Below, piece by piece: positions 18,079 to 26,746 of a DNA stretch of 64,000 nucleotides (position 1 is its first letter; each line of letters begins with the position of its first letter). The notes beneath the pieces are model-generated. The model made no database searches and was not told the origin of the DNA. It saw nothing but the letters and a program-made list of their open reading frames with translations. Origin of the DNA: Cohnella sp. OV330. Its GTDB lineage: Bacteria; Bacillota; Bacilli; Paenibacillales; Paenibacillaceae. Position numbers and translations under genes: made by a program. The stretch spans positions 388,828-452,827 of the forward strand of contig NZ_FOKE01000001.1 of assembly GCF_900112065.1 (NCBI RefSeq). The letters are read 5' to 3'.

Positions 18079-18607
18079 ACGCGTAATCCTCCCCTAATCG
18101 TACATTCATCTTTTTCCGTGCCGCAAAAAGTCTCGACCTGACCGCTCCCTCCGAAATATCGAGCAGAACAGCAATCTCTGAAATGGACAGCTGATATTTG
18201 CCGTGCAGGATCAGAATCTCTCTTGCTTTAACAGGCAGCTTCAGGACAGCAATCCATACTTCATTAGCCGCTTCGTTTTCAAGGTAAGTTTGTTCTGCTG
18301 ATTGGCTGCTCTCCCTTAAGCTCACGTTCCCGACAAGAAAAACCTTACGGATAAAAGCAGACTTCCGATAGTTGTAGCTGATATTGCGCGTTATTTTGAG
18401 AAGCCATGTTTTAATCGACGACTCATTCCGGAAAGAAACGACATGCCGGAATACCTGCAGAAACACATCCTGTGTAATGTCATCCGCCATGCTGTGGTTT
18501 TTGACGATGGAATACGCATAGTTCCAAACCTCTTGACCGTATTCATTCATAAGCGCTTCAAATGTTACTGGATCCAAATTCGCCATCGTTCTAATGGAGC
18601 CTTCCAT
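18059..18607 (-). CDS. ECF sigma factor
   Basis: 182 residues with only regions 2 and 4. Region 2: EVWNYAYSIVKNHSMADDIT, QDVFLQVFRH and SIKTWLLKITRNISYNYRKS. Region 4: LPVKAREILILHGKYQLSIS followed by the HTH EIAVLLDISEGAVRSRLFAA. ATG 18607 is preceded by GGTGAG. The next gene overlaps it by 20 bp and encodes the probable anti-sigma partner. The group is close to SigX/SigW-like envelope-stress factors, but the regulon cannot be read from this window. Confidence 0.9.
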   Translation of the reverse strand: MEGSIRTMANLDPVTFEALMNEYGQEVWNYAYSIVKNHSMADDITQDVFLQVFRHVVSFRNESSIKTWLLKITRNISYNYRKSAFIRKVFLVGNVSLRESSQSAEQTYLENEAANEVWIAVLKLPVKAREILILHGKYQLSISEIAVLLDISEGAVRSRLFAARKKMNVRLGEDYAYEPFRS

Positions 18608-18907
18608 CAATTCTCACCACCTCGATATATAGACAATTCAAATTGTATTTTGTTTGCACAAAAACCAGCGGCCATCTTGGACTGAAAGTTAAAGTCCCCG
18701 ACTGCGCTGTGCATCCATCTGCTCTTCACGTTATCGAAGCTGACTTTTGTCTTATAGACGCAGACGTCCGGCGTCGCGCTGCTCCGCTACACGCCCGTTC
18801 GTTAACAGACATCCCATTCATTATTATCATTCATGATTATCATCAATATAATAAATTAGACGTTATAAATGAGCGGCGGTATGCTAATAAAAAAGGAGAT
18901 GACGAAG
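18608..18907. other. Intergenic region with MBL gene leader
   Basis: About 300 bases without a convincing gene. The right part (from about 18811) holds an AT-rich leader with the near-palindrome ATGATTATCAT and ATAATAAATTAG, followed by AAAAAAGGAG. The same leader recurs at about 21466-21550. The left part shows no feature I can support. Confidence 0.5.
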
Positions 18908-19651
18908 GTGAACGTAACTGCTGGCGTGGAAACGATTGAAATCAAAACGAATTTTAGAGGTAGGCCGGAAGTGTATCATCTTACTATCATTTGGGACAAC
19001 GATGAAGCCGTCTTGGTGGACACGGGCGTTCCCAACCAATTGTCAGTGATCAAAGAGGCTATGATGAGGGCAGGCATTCCATTTGATACGCTTAATAAAA
19101 TTATTATTACCCATCAAGATTTGGACCATATCGGAGGCTTGCCGGAGCTTCTGAACGATTTCCCTCAAAAAGTGGAAGTACTCGCTACGGAAGAGGAGAA
19201 GCCTTATATTCAGGGCGATCAAAAATTGCTTAAAATAACGCCCGAATTCGTGAGTCAAATCAGCGCTTTAATCCCTGTTGAAACACCGATTGAAAGACGT
19301 AAAGCGATCCTTCATGTGCTTGAAAACCCTCCAACAGCTAAAGTGGACCGAATCATAGCTGACGGAGATGAGATCCCCTTGTTAGGCGGAATCGTAGTCA
19401 TCCATACCCCGGGTCACACACCTGGACATATCAGCCTGTACCTTAAACAAAGCAAGATCCTCATTGCAGGAGATGCTTTTATGATTGAAGAGGGTCGATT
19501 TGTTGATCCTGACAATTGCGTGGATCCGGATCTGGCTAAAAAGTCATTGAGAAGACTGTTACCCTATGATGTTCAAACCGTGATCTGTTATCATGGCGGC
19601 ATAGCTAAGGATAACGTTAATCAGCGTATATTGGACTTAGCGAACAGTTAA
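18908..19651 (+). CDS. MBL-fold metallo-hydrolase
   Basis: About 247 residues with the full metallo-beta-lactamase signature: THQDLDHIGG (HxxxDH-type zinc ligands), HTPGHTPGH, GDAFMIEEG and a late ligand CYHGG. These belong to the lactonase/glyoxalase-II-like hydrolases; substrate unknown. GTG 18908 is chosen because AAGGAG lies nine bases upstream and the same arrangement is preserved in the decayed copy at 21557. The leader contains ATGATTATCAT. A terminator follows. Confidence 0.85.
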   Translation: MNVTAGVETIEIKTNFRGRPEVYHLTIIWDNDEAVLVDTGVPNQLSVIKEAMMRAGIPFDTLNKIIITHQDLDHIGGLPELLNDFPQKVEVLATEEEKPYIQGDQKLLKITPEFVSQISALIPVETPIERRKAILHVLENPPTAKVDRIIADGDEIPLLGGIVVIHTPGHTPGHISLYLKQSKILIAGDAFMIEEGRFVDPDNCVDPDLAKKSLRRLLPYDVQTVICYHGGIAKDNVNQRILDLANS

Positions 19652-19690
19652 TAGATATTAGGGCTATATTGGGAAACTGTGTATCCGAAA

Positions 19691-19739
19691 AAGATCGCCC
19701 ATTCCGCAAGGCCTTCTTGGCCAAGTGGAGGGCGATCTT
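19691..19739. terminator. Bidirectional terminator
   Basis: AAGATCGCCC (19691-19700) pairs with GGGCGATCTT (19730-19739); an inner GGCC stem is also present. It separates the MBL gene from the convergent DUF2185-like gene. Confidence 0.7.
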
Positions 19740-19809
19740 CAATACGGCCGATCCGTTCTCAACTTGTATTATAAAACCCCTCAGCCGATATCTATCTAAA
19801 CACTACGTA

Positions 19810-20433
19810 TCACCCATTCCAATCCTTTACTTCGATCCACCGACTCTTCGCATTCTCTCTCTCGAAGGCCGTTCCGATCGCGCCTTTAAGCGGCATTAAC
19901 AGGCTAGGATCCTTATCCAGTAGTGAATGTATGTTTACGAGACTAATGTTTGAAGCATGGCTGCTGTAGTCATCGCTCTCTGTGCCTTCGAACAGCCGCC
20001 AACCGCTGTCATCCTCACGGTCCGGCGTTTCGCGGTAGAGCCATCGAACGCAGTTGCCTTTTTCCAAGCACTTATTAGAGACGAGGGCCATTTTTTCGCC
20101 GATATCCAACCAACGCGGATCGTCTTTGGGGATTAGGATTCTGGCAATATGCTTAGGCTCGAACTCGATGATATCGCCAATTTGCAAGGAGCTAATGTAT
20201 ACGGGCTGATTGGTTAGAATCCCGATATACTTCTGACTCCATCGCTTCTTCTCGGTCACTTCCACCCACATTCTTTCCGCACGGGGACCATCCTCTGACG
20301 GATGTTCAAGCACGAAGTGCAATCTGACCCAGTCGCCCTTCTTTTGCTTTTTCCGCTCATTTTGACTGGGAATAAAAAACGTACTCGGATATCGTAGACT
20401 CGTTTGCTCTACATCCTCTAAGCTCCATTCCAA
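19810..20433 (-). CDS. DUF2314/DUF2185-like (Imm33-type) protein
   Basis: About 207 residues in two parts. The N-terminal half (WVRLHFVLEHPSEDGPRAER, MWVEVTE, GDIIEFEPKHIARI) resembles DUF2314. The C-terminal half (ALVSNKCLEKGNCVRWLYRE, DSGWRLFEGTESDDY) matches the DUF2185/Imm33 type found in immunity-like proteins. TTG 20433 is preferred because GGGGGG lies five bases upstream; the frame also allows 20460. No toxin gene is adjacent, so an immunity role is only suggested by family. Confidence 0.72.
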   Translation of the reverse strand: MEWSLEDVEQTSLRYPSTFFIPSQNERKKQKKGDWVRLHFVLEHPSEDGPRAERMWVEVTEKKRWSQKYIGILTNQPVYISSLQIGDIIEFEPKHIARILIPKDDPRWLDIGEKMALVSNKCLEKGNCVRWLYRETPDREDDSGWRLFEGTESDDYSSHASNISLVNIHSLLDKDPSLLMPLKGAIGTAFERENAKSRWIEVKDWNG

Positions 20434-20575
20434 GTGAACCCCCCCTTTCAGCCGAGTCATTATAGCTTCATTTTATCATGGAAGCTTTCTCAAAATCCGC
20501 AAGTAAAGCAGATGCTATAATGGCTAAGGTAAAGGAAGTTAATGTTAAAAGAATAAACCTACAGATAAATCGGAT

Positions 20576-21451
20576 TTAAGCGAAAGTGAGCTGCACATAA
20601 TCCGAGAATCGCCTCACCGCCGGAGACAGATATTGGCCGCGTTTCTGTAGAAGACCTACTTCGCAGTAACTGCCCTCATCCTTGATGGGCAGCCAAGCCA
20701 AGCCCTCAAGCATCAGACCGTTGGTCTTGGGCAGCATCGATAGACCGAGCCCCGCCGCGACAAAGCCGGCTACTGTCGTCAAGTCTTCCGCTTCGTAAGC
20801 GGTGGCAGGCGTCATTCCGATCCGGTTGAAACAAGTATCGAGCGTTGCCTTCAGTCCGCAATTATGTTTGACCTCTATGTACGGTTCATCGGTCAACTCC
20901 CTCAAGCTGATCTCATCGCGCTGCGCGAAGCGATGCGTCGCGGGTACAACGACGTACAAGGGAACGGTTTTAATCGGTATCCAATCGTATGCGTCCGACT
21001 CCAGTCTAATGGATGAGATCATGAGGTCGCATTCACCGTTTTCCATCTGATTGCTGATGAACGAGTGGCTGCCTTGTATCAATTGAAATCGGATCTTCGG
21101 GTATTGCTGATGGAATCCACGAATGAGTTTAGGAACTAACTCGGCACCAAGTATATTAAGATAGGCGATACTGACGCAGCCCGTATCTGGATTCGTCCAT
21201 TCTTCGAGTGCTCGTTTGCCCTTGTCAAGCTCTTGCAGGGCCCGTGTTACGGATTCGGCGAACATTGTCCCATATCGGCTTACGATAATATTTCGTCCGC
21301 TTCGTTCGAATAACGGCACGCCCAATTCATCTTCTAGTTTGGAGATCGAATGGCTCAATGCCGGTTGCGTAATCGATAATGCTTCCGATGCTTTCGTTAC
21401 ATGCCGAAGTCGAGCCACTGTAAGAAAATAGTTCAGTTGAGTTAGTTCCAT
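20576..21451 (-). CDS. LysR-family transcriptional regulator
   Basis: 291 residues. The N-terminal winged HTH is canonical: MELTQLNYFLTVARLRHVTK, ASEALSITQPALSHSISKLE, DELGVPLFERSGR. A substrate-binding domain follows (about 90-290). It is divergent from the decayed MBL copy at 21557, and the shared leader with ATGATTATCAT lies between them. LysR proteins commonly bind such intergenic sites and control the divergent gene, so the intact MBL gene may be a target. The effector is unknown. Confidence 0.92.
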   Translation of the reverse strand: MELTQLNYFLTVARLRHVTKASEALSITQPALSHSISKLEDELGVPLFERSGRNIIVSRYGTMFAESVTRALQELDKGKRALEEWTNPDTGCVSIAYLNILGAELVPKLIRGFHQQYPKIRFQLIQGSHSFISNQMENGECDLMISSIRLESDAYDWIPIKTVPLYVVVPATHRFAQRDEISLRELTDEPYIEVKHNCGLKATLDTCFNRIGMTPATAYEAEDLTTVAGFVAAGLGLSMLPKTNGLMLEGLAWLPIKDEGSYCEVGLLQKRGQYLSPAVRRFSDYVQLTFA

Positions 21452-21465
21452 CTATTTAAGCTCCA

Positions 21466-21721
21466 TTCATTATAATTTTTCATGATTATCATCCATATAA
21501 TAAATTAGGCGTTATCAATGATCAACGGTAAACTCATAAAAAAGGAGATGACTTGGGTGAATCAAATCATAGCTGACGGAGATGAAATCCCCGTGTTAGG
21601 CGGAGTCGTAGTCATCCATACCCGAGGTCACACACCTGGACATATCAGCCTGTATCTCAAACAAAGCAAGACCCTCATTGCAGGGGATGCGTTTATGATT
21701 GAAGAGGGATATGTCGACTAG
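21466..21721 (+). pseudogene. Decayed partial copy of MBL-fold gene with its leader
   Basis: Bases 21466-21556 repeat, with few changes, the leader of the intact MBL gene at 18811-18907, including ATGATTATCAT and AAAAAAGGAGATGAC. From GTG 21557 the frame reads VNQIIADGDEIP..., matching the intact protein only from its internal DRIIADGDE onwards, so roughly 430 bp are missing. It then keeps HTRGHTPGH and GDAFMIEEG before stopping at 21721. The product of 54 residues lacks the first zinc motif and cannot be an active hydrolase. Confidence 0.8.
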
Positions 21722-21830
21722 CAATCAGAAAGCCCAGCGGCTGCTTGGATGGACGCCGCGTTCGGCGGAAGAAGCCATTGCCGCAACCGGAAAAAGTATG
21801 GTCCATTTCATCAAAGGGCGGTTGAAGTAA
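21711..21830 (+). pseudogene. C-terminal remnant of NAD-dependent epimerase/SDR
   Basis: In another frame overlapping the end of the MBL fragment, the sequence reads SNQKAQRLLGWTPRSAEEAI followed by AATGKSMVHFIKGRLK and TAA at 21828. This matches the conserved C-terminal end of extended SDR epimerases. Nothing of the Rossmann domain is present, so it is the tail of a gene fused by deletion to the MBL fragment. Confidence 0.65.
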
Positions 21831-21932
21831 TAAACTAGAATTTTCTAATTTATGGAGAAAAGTGGCCGTCCCTTCTCACGTTTATCATTGATATACTTGA
21901 TGAGACACCAAGAAGAAGGGATCTGAGACGTT

Positions 21933-23510
21933 TTGAGTAAGGTTTTATCGGGGATGTTGTTAGCCTCCGCCATGTTCCTTAGCTTGCCCGGACAGGCATG
22001 GATGGCGGAAGCGCCGCCCCAAGACGAGCAGCTGCAGCAGGCTTCGGAGGTTCACTTTCAGGATCAGAAGTTCGAGTCTACGGTCAGGTGGCAGTTACAT
22101 AAAAACGACGATGAACCCGTCACGAAGGAAGACATGGCGTCGTTAACCGAACTCAGTCTTATCGGCGTAAATCATGTAGAGGGCTTGCAATATGCGACGA
22201 ATCTGACGCAGCTTAATGTATCCAGGGGCGAGCTGCAGGATATTGGTGTGCTCCGCTCGTTAACCAAGCTGACGAAGCTGGATCTCGGAGGCAACCAGAT
22301 CGAGGACCTGAGTCCGCTTAGGACGCTGACCAACCTGGAGACGCTTAATTTGAACAGCAATAAGATTGCGGATCTCGGGCCGCTGGGCGCCTTGACGAAG
22401 CTCAAGGAGCTGAACCTCTCGGGCAATCCGATCACGGATCTAAGCCCGCTTCAGCCGTTGACCAACCTGGAGAAGCTTTATTTGTCCGGTACGATCAAGG
22501 ATATCGGGCCGCTCGCAGCCATGACCAAGCTCAAGGAGCTGAATCTCCAATCCACCCAGTTCAAGGCTCTGAGTCAGTTAAGGCCGCTCGCCAACCTGGA
22601 GAGGCTTGACCTGAACAACAATGGCATCGCGGATATTGAACCGCTCAGCGCCTTGACCAAGCTCACGAACTTGAACCTCTCGGACAATCAGATCGCGGAT
22701 CTGAGCCCGCTTAAGCCGCTGACCCATCTGCAGACGCTGTACATTTCTAAAAATCAGATCGTGGATCTCCGTCCGCTGGCCGGGATGACGCAGATGCGCT
22801 CGCTCTATGCGGGGAACAATCAGATCAAGGATCTTGCTCCTTTGAAGCAGATGACGCAATTGGTCGACCTGAATCTCCCAAGCAATTTGATCTACGATCT
22901 TGGGCCATTGGCATCGGTGAAAAACATCTCGTACTTGAACCTATCTTACAACCGGATATGGAATCTGGAGCCGATTCGCAACCATGCGTTCGCTCATTAT
23001 TACGACACAGGCGCGCTTATATACGGACTGAATTTTGCAGGCAATTATTTGGATCTGAGGCGCACATCCAGGTCTTACAAGATTCTCGAAGCGCTTGATC
23101 AGATGGACAGTCCCGCAAGCACCACCCCCATCAACAAAGTCGAACGCTTAGTCATCGGCAGCACGACCGCCTACATCTGGGAGAGTCCTTTTAAGCTTAC
23201 CCATGCTCCGTTTATCGTATCGGACCGCACGTATGTCCCCATACGGTTCGTGTCAAAGTGGTTGGGTGCTGAAGTAGGCTGGGACCAGACCAAGAAAGAA
23301 GTGACGATCCGCAAAGGCAATCAAACGATCCGTTGGATCGTGAACGAGAAAAATGCCGACGTGAACGGACAAACGGTGCCCTATGATGTGCCGATGCTGC
23401 TGAAGAACAACAGCGCGTTCGTCCCGGTACGCTTCGTGTCCGAACAGCTGGAGTCGTCTGTTGAGTACATGACGAATCCGAAGACGGTACTTATATTCGA
23501 GAAGAAGTGA
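21933..23510 (+). CDS. Secreted leucine-rich-repeat protein with copper-amine-oxidase-N domain
   Basis: 525 residues. A signal peptide (LLASAMFLSLPGQAWMAEA) is followed by about twelve 22-residue LRRs of the SDS22/internalin type (LTKLTKLDLGGNQIEDLSPL and relatives, residues about 75-350). The last 125 residues form a copper-amine-oxidase-N-like domain (RTYVPIRFVSKWLGAEVGWD, SAFVPVRFVSEQLESSV), a frequent stalk in Paenibacillus surface proteins. The TTG at 21933 has only a weak site; ATG 21954 is an alternative. It probably acts in protein or ligand binding at the cell surface. A terminator follows. Confidence 0.85.
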   Translation: MSKVLSGMLLASAMFLSLPGQAWMAEAPPQDEQLQQASEVHFQDQKFESTVRWQLHKNDDEPVTKEDMASLTELSLIGVNHVEGLQYATNLTQLNVSRGELQDIGVLRSLTKLTKLDLGGNQIEDLSPLRTLTNLETLNLNSNKIADLGPLGALTKLKELNLSGNPITDLSPLQPLTNLEKLYLSGTIKDIGPLAAMTKLKELNLQSTQFKALSQLRPLANLERLDLNNNGIADIEPLSALTKLTNLNLSDNQIADLSPLKPLTHLQTLYISKNQIVDLRPLAGMTQMRSLYAGNNQIKDLAPLKQMTQLVDLNLPSNLIYDLGPLASVKNISYLNLSYNRIWNLEPIRNHAFAHYYDTGALIYGLNFAGNYLDLRRTSRSYKILEALDQMDSPASTTPINKVERLVIGSTTAYIWESPFKLTHAPFIVSDRTYVPIRFVSKWLGAEVGWDQTKKEVTIRKGNQTIRWIVNEKNADVNGQTVPYDVPMLLKNNSAFVPVRFVSEQLESSVEYMTNPKTVLIFEKK

Positions 23511-23538
23511 TTTTATATTGCATTCAATAGGATGTGTG

Positions 23539-23571
23539 ATCCCGCTTATACGGCGGGATTTTTCTTTTTTT
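23539..23571 (+). terminator. Terminator after LRR gene
   Basis: ATCCCGC (23539-23545) pairs with GCGGGAT (23553-23559), followed by a long T-rich run. Confidence 0.85.
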
Positions 23572-23666
23572 ATGAAACGCGATTGGCGTAATTGAACGAC
23601 GAACTTAACACTAGGCACATGCATAGTATGAATAGAACTGCTATTCGGATTTGCGGAGGTCATGGG

Positions 23667-23972
23667 ATGAGTTATCCATATCCAGCTATGCACGAACAAG
23701 TTCTTTATCAAGCAGACCCTAACGTAGCTACGACTTTAAGATCCATTCGGGATCGTATCTATCACGTTTCCAGCACGCATGTAAATCGGCAAGTTCGTGT
23801 TCAAACCTTAGACGGCAATATCTACGAAGGCGCAATTGTACATGTCGATCGTGGACACGTTTATTTAAAGGTTTCACATCCATCAGGACAACGTGCTTTC
23901 TTTGGTCCTAGTGAAGCGGCGATCCTTACTTTAGTGCTCTTCGAATTGCTTGTCATCGTCTTGTTGGCATGA
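23667..23972 (+). CDS. Small Sm-like-fold protein with C-terminal hydrophobic tail
   Basis: 101 residues from ATG 23667, chosen for the GGAGG seven bases upstream. The middle (VNRQVRVQTLDGNIYEGAIV, HVDRGHVYLKVS) resembles the small beta-barrel 'modify-and-repeat' pattern of Sm/YlxS-like domains. The last 20 residues (AAILTLVLFELLVIVLLA) form a membrane tail. Similar small proteins occur in Paenibacillus, but I know of no assigned function; a spore or membrane surface role is possible. Confidence 0.65.
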   Translation: MSYPYPAMHEQVLYQADPNVATTLRSIRDRIYHVSSTHVNRQVRVQTLDGNIYEGAIVHVDRGHVYLKVSHPSGQRAFFGPSEAAILTLVLFELLVIVLLA

Positions 23973-24010
23973 GAATGGTAAGGTAACGGGGAAAACGATC
24001 GCTCATCGAC

Positions 24011-24041
24011 AACAAGCTGCCTAGAATGTCGGCGGCTTGTT
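24011..24041. terminator. Terminator between convergent genes
   Basis: AACAAGC (24011-24017) pairs with GCTTGTT (24035-24041), with an inner GCC/GGC stem. It lies between the small plus-strand gene and the convergent EamA gene. Confidence 0.65.
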
Positions 24042-24058
24042 AAGCTAGAAAAGACTGA

Positions 24059-24943
24059 TTAACTTCGGTCACGCTTGATTCGGAAATTCCCCGACAGATA
24101 CAGTCCCATTAGCACGACAACGGTGGCGATGACAGCATACCATGTAAGGGGTTCGCCCAGTACGATGGCCGCTAGAACATAGCCTGAGACAGGATTTAAA
24201 AGCAGCCAGTTATTTGCTCTGACGGCATCATGCTTCAGCAAATGAAACCAGAGGCCCATACTAATAATCGAGAGACCGACGACAGACCAAAGAAGGTATT
24301 CTACGAGATGAATATCCATATTTAACGGCTTTCCAGACTCTAAGAAAAGGGTCGGGACGATTAAAATAATACCCCCGATAAATACCTGCCATGCGTTTAT
24401 CACAAGCGTAGGCAGTTGAAGATTTGCCTTTTTAAAAACAAGACTTCCAACAGCCATGGAGACCATGGCCGAAACAAGCAATATAATGCCGCTTAAGGTA
24501 GCGTGGCTGCGTGCCAATGAGGGGTAGGTTGCAATGAATAGCCCTACTGCGGAAACAGCCATGCCCGTCCATTCTTTTGCGCGAATGCTTTTTCCCATGA
24601 AAATGAAGGAGAAAATCGCAAAGACAAAAGGATTTATGGGCAAAAAGAGATTGAATATGCCAGCGGAAATGCTTCGGAGCGCTAAGTTGCCTAGTCCAAC
24701 AAACAACGAAGTATTTAGCAAACCCAGAAGCATTAACACGCCCCATTCTCTTTTATTAGGTAATGGGTATTTCCCCTTTCTCAATCCATAAATAAAGATT
24801 AGCAGCAGCACCCCCGCTGTCAGAAAACGTAATGTTGCTAATGTTAACGGAGACGCTGAATGCAAGCCGATTTTCATAATAATAGCTCCCGACGAATATA
24901 AAACGGTAAATAGTATACCTATTAGCAAGCCCTTCAAACTCAT
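24059..24943 (-). CDS. EamA/DMT-family transporter
   Basis: 294 residues with about ten hydrophobic segments in two EamA repeats. The first repeat starts GLLIGILFTVLYSSGAIIMK, the second near residue 150 (SGIILLVSAMVSMAVGSLVF). The conserved VLGEPLTWY motif is in the last loop. Such proteins export metabolites or drugs. The gene is divergent from an HxlR regulator and probably under its control. ATG 24943 follows AAGGA. Confidence 0.88.
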   Translation of the reverse strand: MSLKGLLIGILFTVLYSSGAIIMKIGLHSASPLTLATLRFLTAGVLLLIFIYGLRKGKYPLPNKREWGVLMLLGLLNTSLFVGLGNLALRSISAGIFNLFLPINPFVFAIFSFIFMGKSIRAKEWTGMAVSAVGLFIATYPSLARSHATLSGIILLVSAMVSMAVGSLVFKKANLQLPTLVINAWQVFIGGIILIVPTLFLESGKPLNMDIHLVEYLLWSVVGLSIISMGLWFHLLKHDAVRANNWLLLNPVSGYVLAAIVLGEPLTWYAVIATVVVLMGLYLSGNFRIKRDRS

Positions 24944-25081
24944 GACTTTTTCCTTCTTTCTTCCGTATGTTTTAAAAGCGTTATTGGCTTACCAAATCGT
25001 ATGATGTACACTCGAATTCGTAAAGTACGCATATTTTTATGGTATAGTATTAAAAATCAAACTATTGGAGGAATCGCGGCC

Positions 25082-25465
25082 TTGGGCGAACGAAGAAACA
25101 AAAACATCGTTGCTCCGAACGTGGAAGGATGTCCTGTGGAAACAACGTTGGATGTCATTGGAGGAAAATGGAAGGGGCTCCTTCTCTATCAGCTGATCGA
25201 AGGTCCGAAGAGATTTGGCGAATTCCGACGCATCTATCCGGGAATCACGCAATTCATGCTTACGCTGCAGCTCCGTGAACTTGAGAGGGACGGCATTATT
25301 CACCGCGAAGTTTATAAACAGGTACCTCCCAAGGTGGAATATTCGCTGACGGAGTTCGGAAGAACGCTGGAGTCGATCATTTTGTCCATGAGGAATTGGG
25401 GAGACACTTATAAAGATAAACTAAATGATTGTCGCGTTTTATCGCGGCAAGCGGAAGATGAATGA
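25082..25465 (+). CDS. HxlR-family transcriptional regulator
   Basis: 127 residues with the HxlR winged helix: CPVETTLDVIGGKWKGLLLY, GPKRFGEFRRIYPGITQFML, LQLRELERDGIIHREVYKQV, VEYSLTEFG. A cysteine near the N-terminus is common in the family and can serve as a redox or electrophile sensor. TTG 25082 is chosen for its upstream GGAGG. It is divergent from the EamA exporter, pointing to control of that gene. Confidence 0.9.
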   Translation: MGERRNKNIVAPNVEGCPVETTLDVIGGKWKGLLLYQLIEGPKRFGEFRRIYPGITQFMLTLQLRELERDGIIHREVYKQVPPKVEYSLTEFGRTLESIILSMRNWGDTYKDKLNDCRVLSRQAEDE

Positions 25466-25497
25466 AGGGATCTTATAGGTGTCACGGAAATGAGAAT

Positions 25498-25525
25498 AAA
25501 AGCCACTCCCGGCGGGATGGCTTTT
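25498..25525. terminator. Terminator after HxlR gene
   Basis: AAAAGCCA (25498-25505) pairs with TGGCTTTT (25518-25525), with a C/G-rich inner stem. Confidence 0.8.
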
Positions 25526-25571
25526 GAATTGCGCTCGCATCGATAACATTTCATTGAACGGAATGATTCAT

Positions 25572-25873
25572 TTAACAATCGTACGTAAACCCCGCCAGTT
25601 TCTCGGACACGTCCCAGAGCTTCTTCGCCAGTGTTTTCCCTTTCGTAGCTTTGCTTCGTGACTTCCCGGCTTTTCGGATACATGTCGGATAAGTCCAGCT
25701 GCATCAAGTCCACGTTTGCGTTTTTATTCCTGCTTTTTATACGAAACCGCGATGATTCCCTTCTCCAGATTACGAACCGCCATGATCACTGTTGCGCCTT
25801 TAGCGCCCGTTATCAAGATGATCTTGCCGTCTTGATTCGTAATTGCGTCGGACATCCATCTGCCGTTATCCAT
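25572..25873 (-). pseudogene. Short-chain dehydrogenase remnant
   Basis: The frame from ATG 25873 (GGGGGAG upstream) reads MDNGRWMSDAITNQDGKIIL, ITGAKGATVIMAVRNLEKG. This is an SDR N-terminus in which the GxxxGIG loop and first helix are deleted (ITGA joined directly to KGATVI). After a large further deletion and frame change, the family's C-terminus appears (LAKKLWDVSEKLAGFTYDC, stop TAA 25572-25574). About two thirds of a normal gene of roughly 300 codons is missing. Confidence 0.7.
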
Positions 25874-26068
25874 CCGCTCTCCCCCATTTGCCGTGCAGCT
25901 ACCCTTAATATATAGAAGTTTTCTGAAGGGCTGGATATCCGAATCCCGGTTCGTTGTAGTCGAAGTGAAGATACAAGAAAACCGAGGTACCATAAAAAGT
26001 TAGTACTTCATAAGAAATGAGCGGGAAACTATGATGATGGTAATTCGGATCGATAGGGAGACGCAGAA

Positions 26069-26425
26069 ATGAGAAATAAAGGATCTATATTCGGAATTGG
26101 TACTCTTCTCTTGCTTTTGTCCATTGGGATTCCTGTCTTGATCCAATTCATTTTTATCCTTACTTTTGCGGATTATTACAAAAACGGTGGATTTCTACCC
26201 GGGTTGGGACATTACTTCATATGTGTGCTGATGATCATCATTAATATGATTGCTGCGCCAATAATCGTATTCTCAAACTTTTCGAAGCATAAAAAAGGTG
26301 ATTTGGGCAACGTACTATTAACGAGAATCACAACCATTTTTGTTGTCAGCGTGGTCGTGCAGATCGTGCTTTGCATTTGGATTGAAAATCCTTTTTCTCC
26401 ATCGACTACGGGCCTTTTTCTTTAA
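26069..26425 (+). CDS. Small integral membrane protein
   Basis: 118 residues with three predicted membrane segments (about 8-32, 46-70 and 88-108) and a short charged loop (FSKHKKGDLG) between the last two. ATG 26069 follows GGGAG. No family recognised. A possible 40-codon membrane peptide gene follows. Confidence 0.65.
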   Translation: MRNKGSIFGIGTLLLLLSIGIPVLIQFIFILTFADYYKNGGFLPGLGHYFICVLMIIINMIAAPIIVFSNFSKHKKGDLGNVLLTRITTIFVVSVVVQIVLCIWIENPFSPSTTGLFL

Positions 26426-26469
26426 AAAAAGCAAGTTAGTTGAGTTCTCTACAATTGAATGAAGAGAAG

Positions 26470-26592
26470 GTGGTACATATAATAGCCCCTAGCGATATTG
26501 TTCCCCTGTGGTTTGTCTTGGCGATAGTTGGCGTGATTATTGGTGCGATAGCCTTAGTTATATTCATCGTTGAATGGATTAGAAAGCGTTAA
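26470..26592 (+). CDS. Possible 40-residue single-span membrane peptide
   Basis: The GTG-initiated frame encodes VHIIAPSDIVPLWFVLAIVG and then VIIGAIALVIFIVEW with a basic end (IRKR). That is a single hydrophobic segment, positive at one end, typical of a small membrane protein. GAGAAGG overlaps the start closely, and an in-frame TTG at 26455 is an alternative. Support is composition only. Confidence 0.4.
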   Translation: MVHIIAPSDIVPLWFVLAIVGVIIGAIALVIFIVEWIRKR

Positions 26593-26746
26593 ATAGAAAC
26601 GTCATTGGCATTCGGTCGTGTTGAGATCATAGACCTATAGAATCGGACGTATGTTGGTTCCGTTTTAGACGATGCTCAATATGATATCATTTAGATTAGT
26701 AGAGTCAGATCCGCTTTGAACATCCATTAGAGGGGTGAATGCACGC

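Noticed and set aside
18643..18939. 98-codon plus-strand frame before the MBL gene
   Set aside because: It overlaps the MBL start in another frame and has no ribosome site or recognisable sequence.
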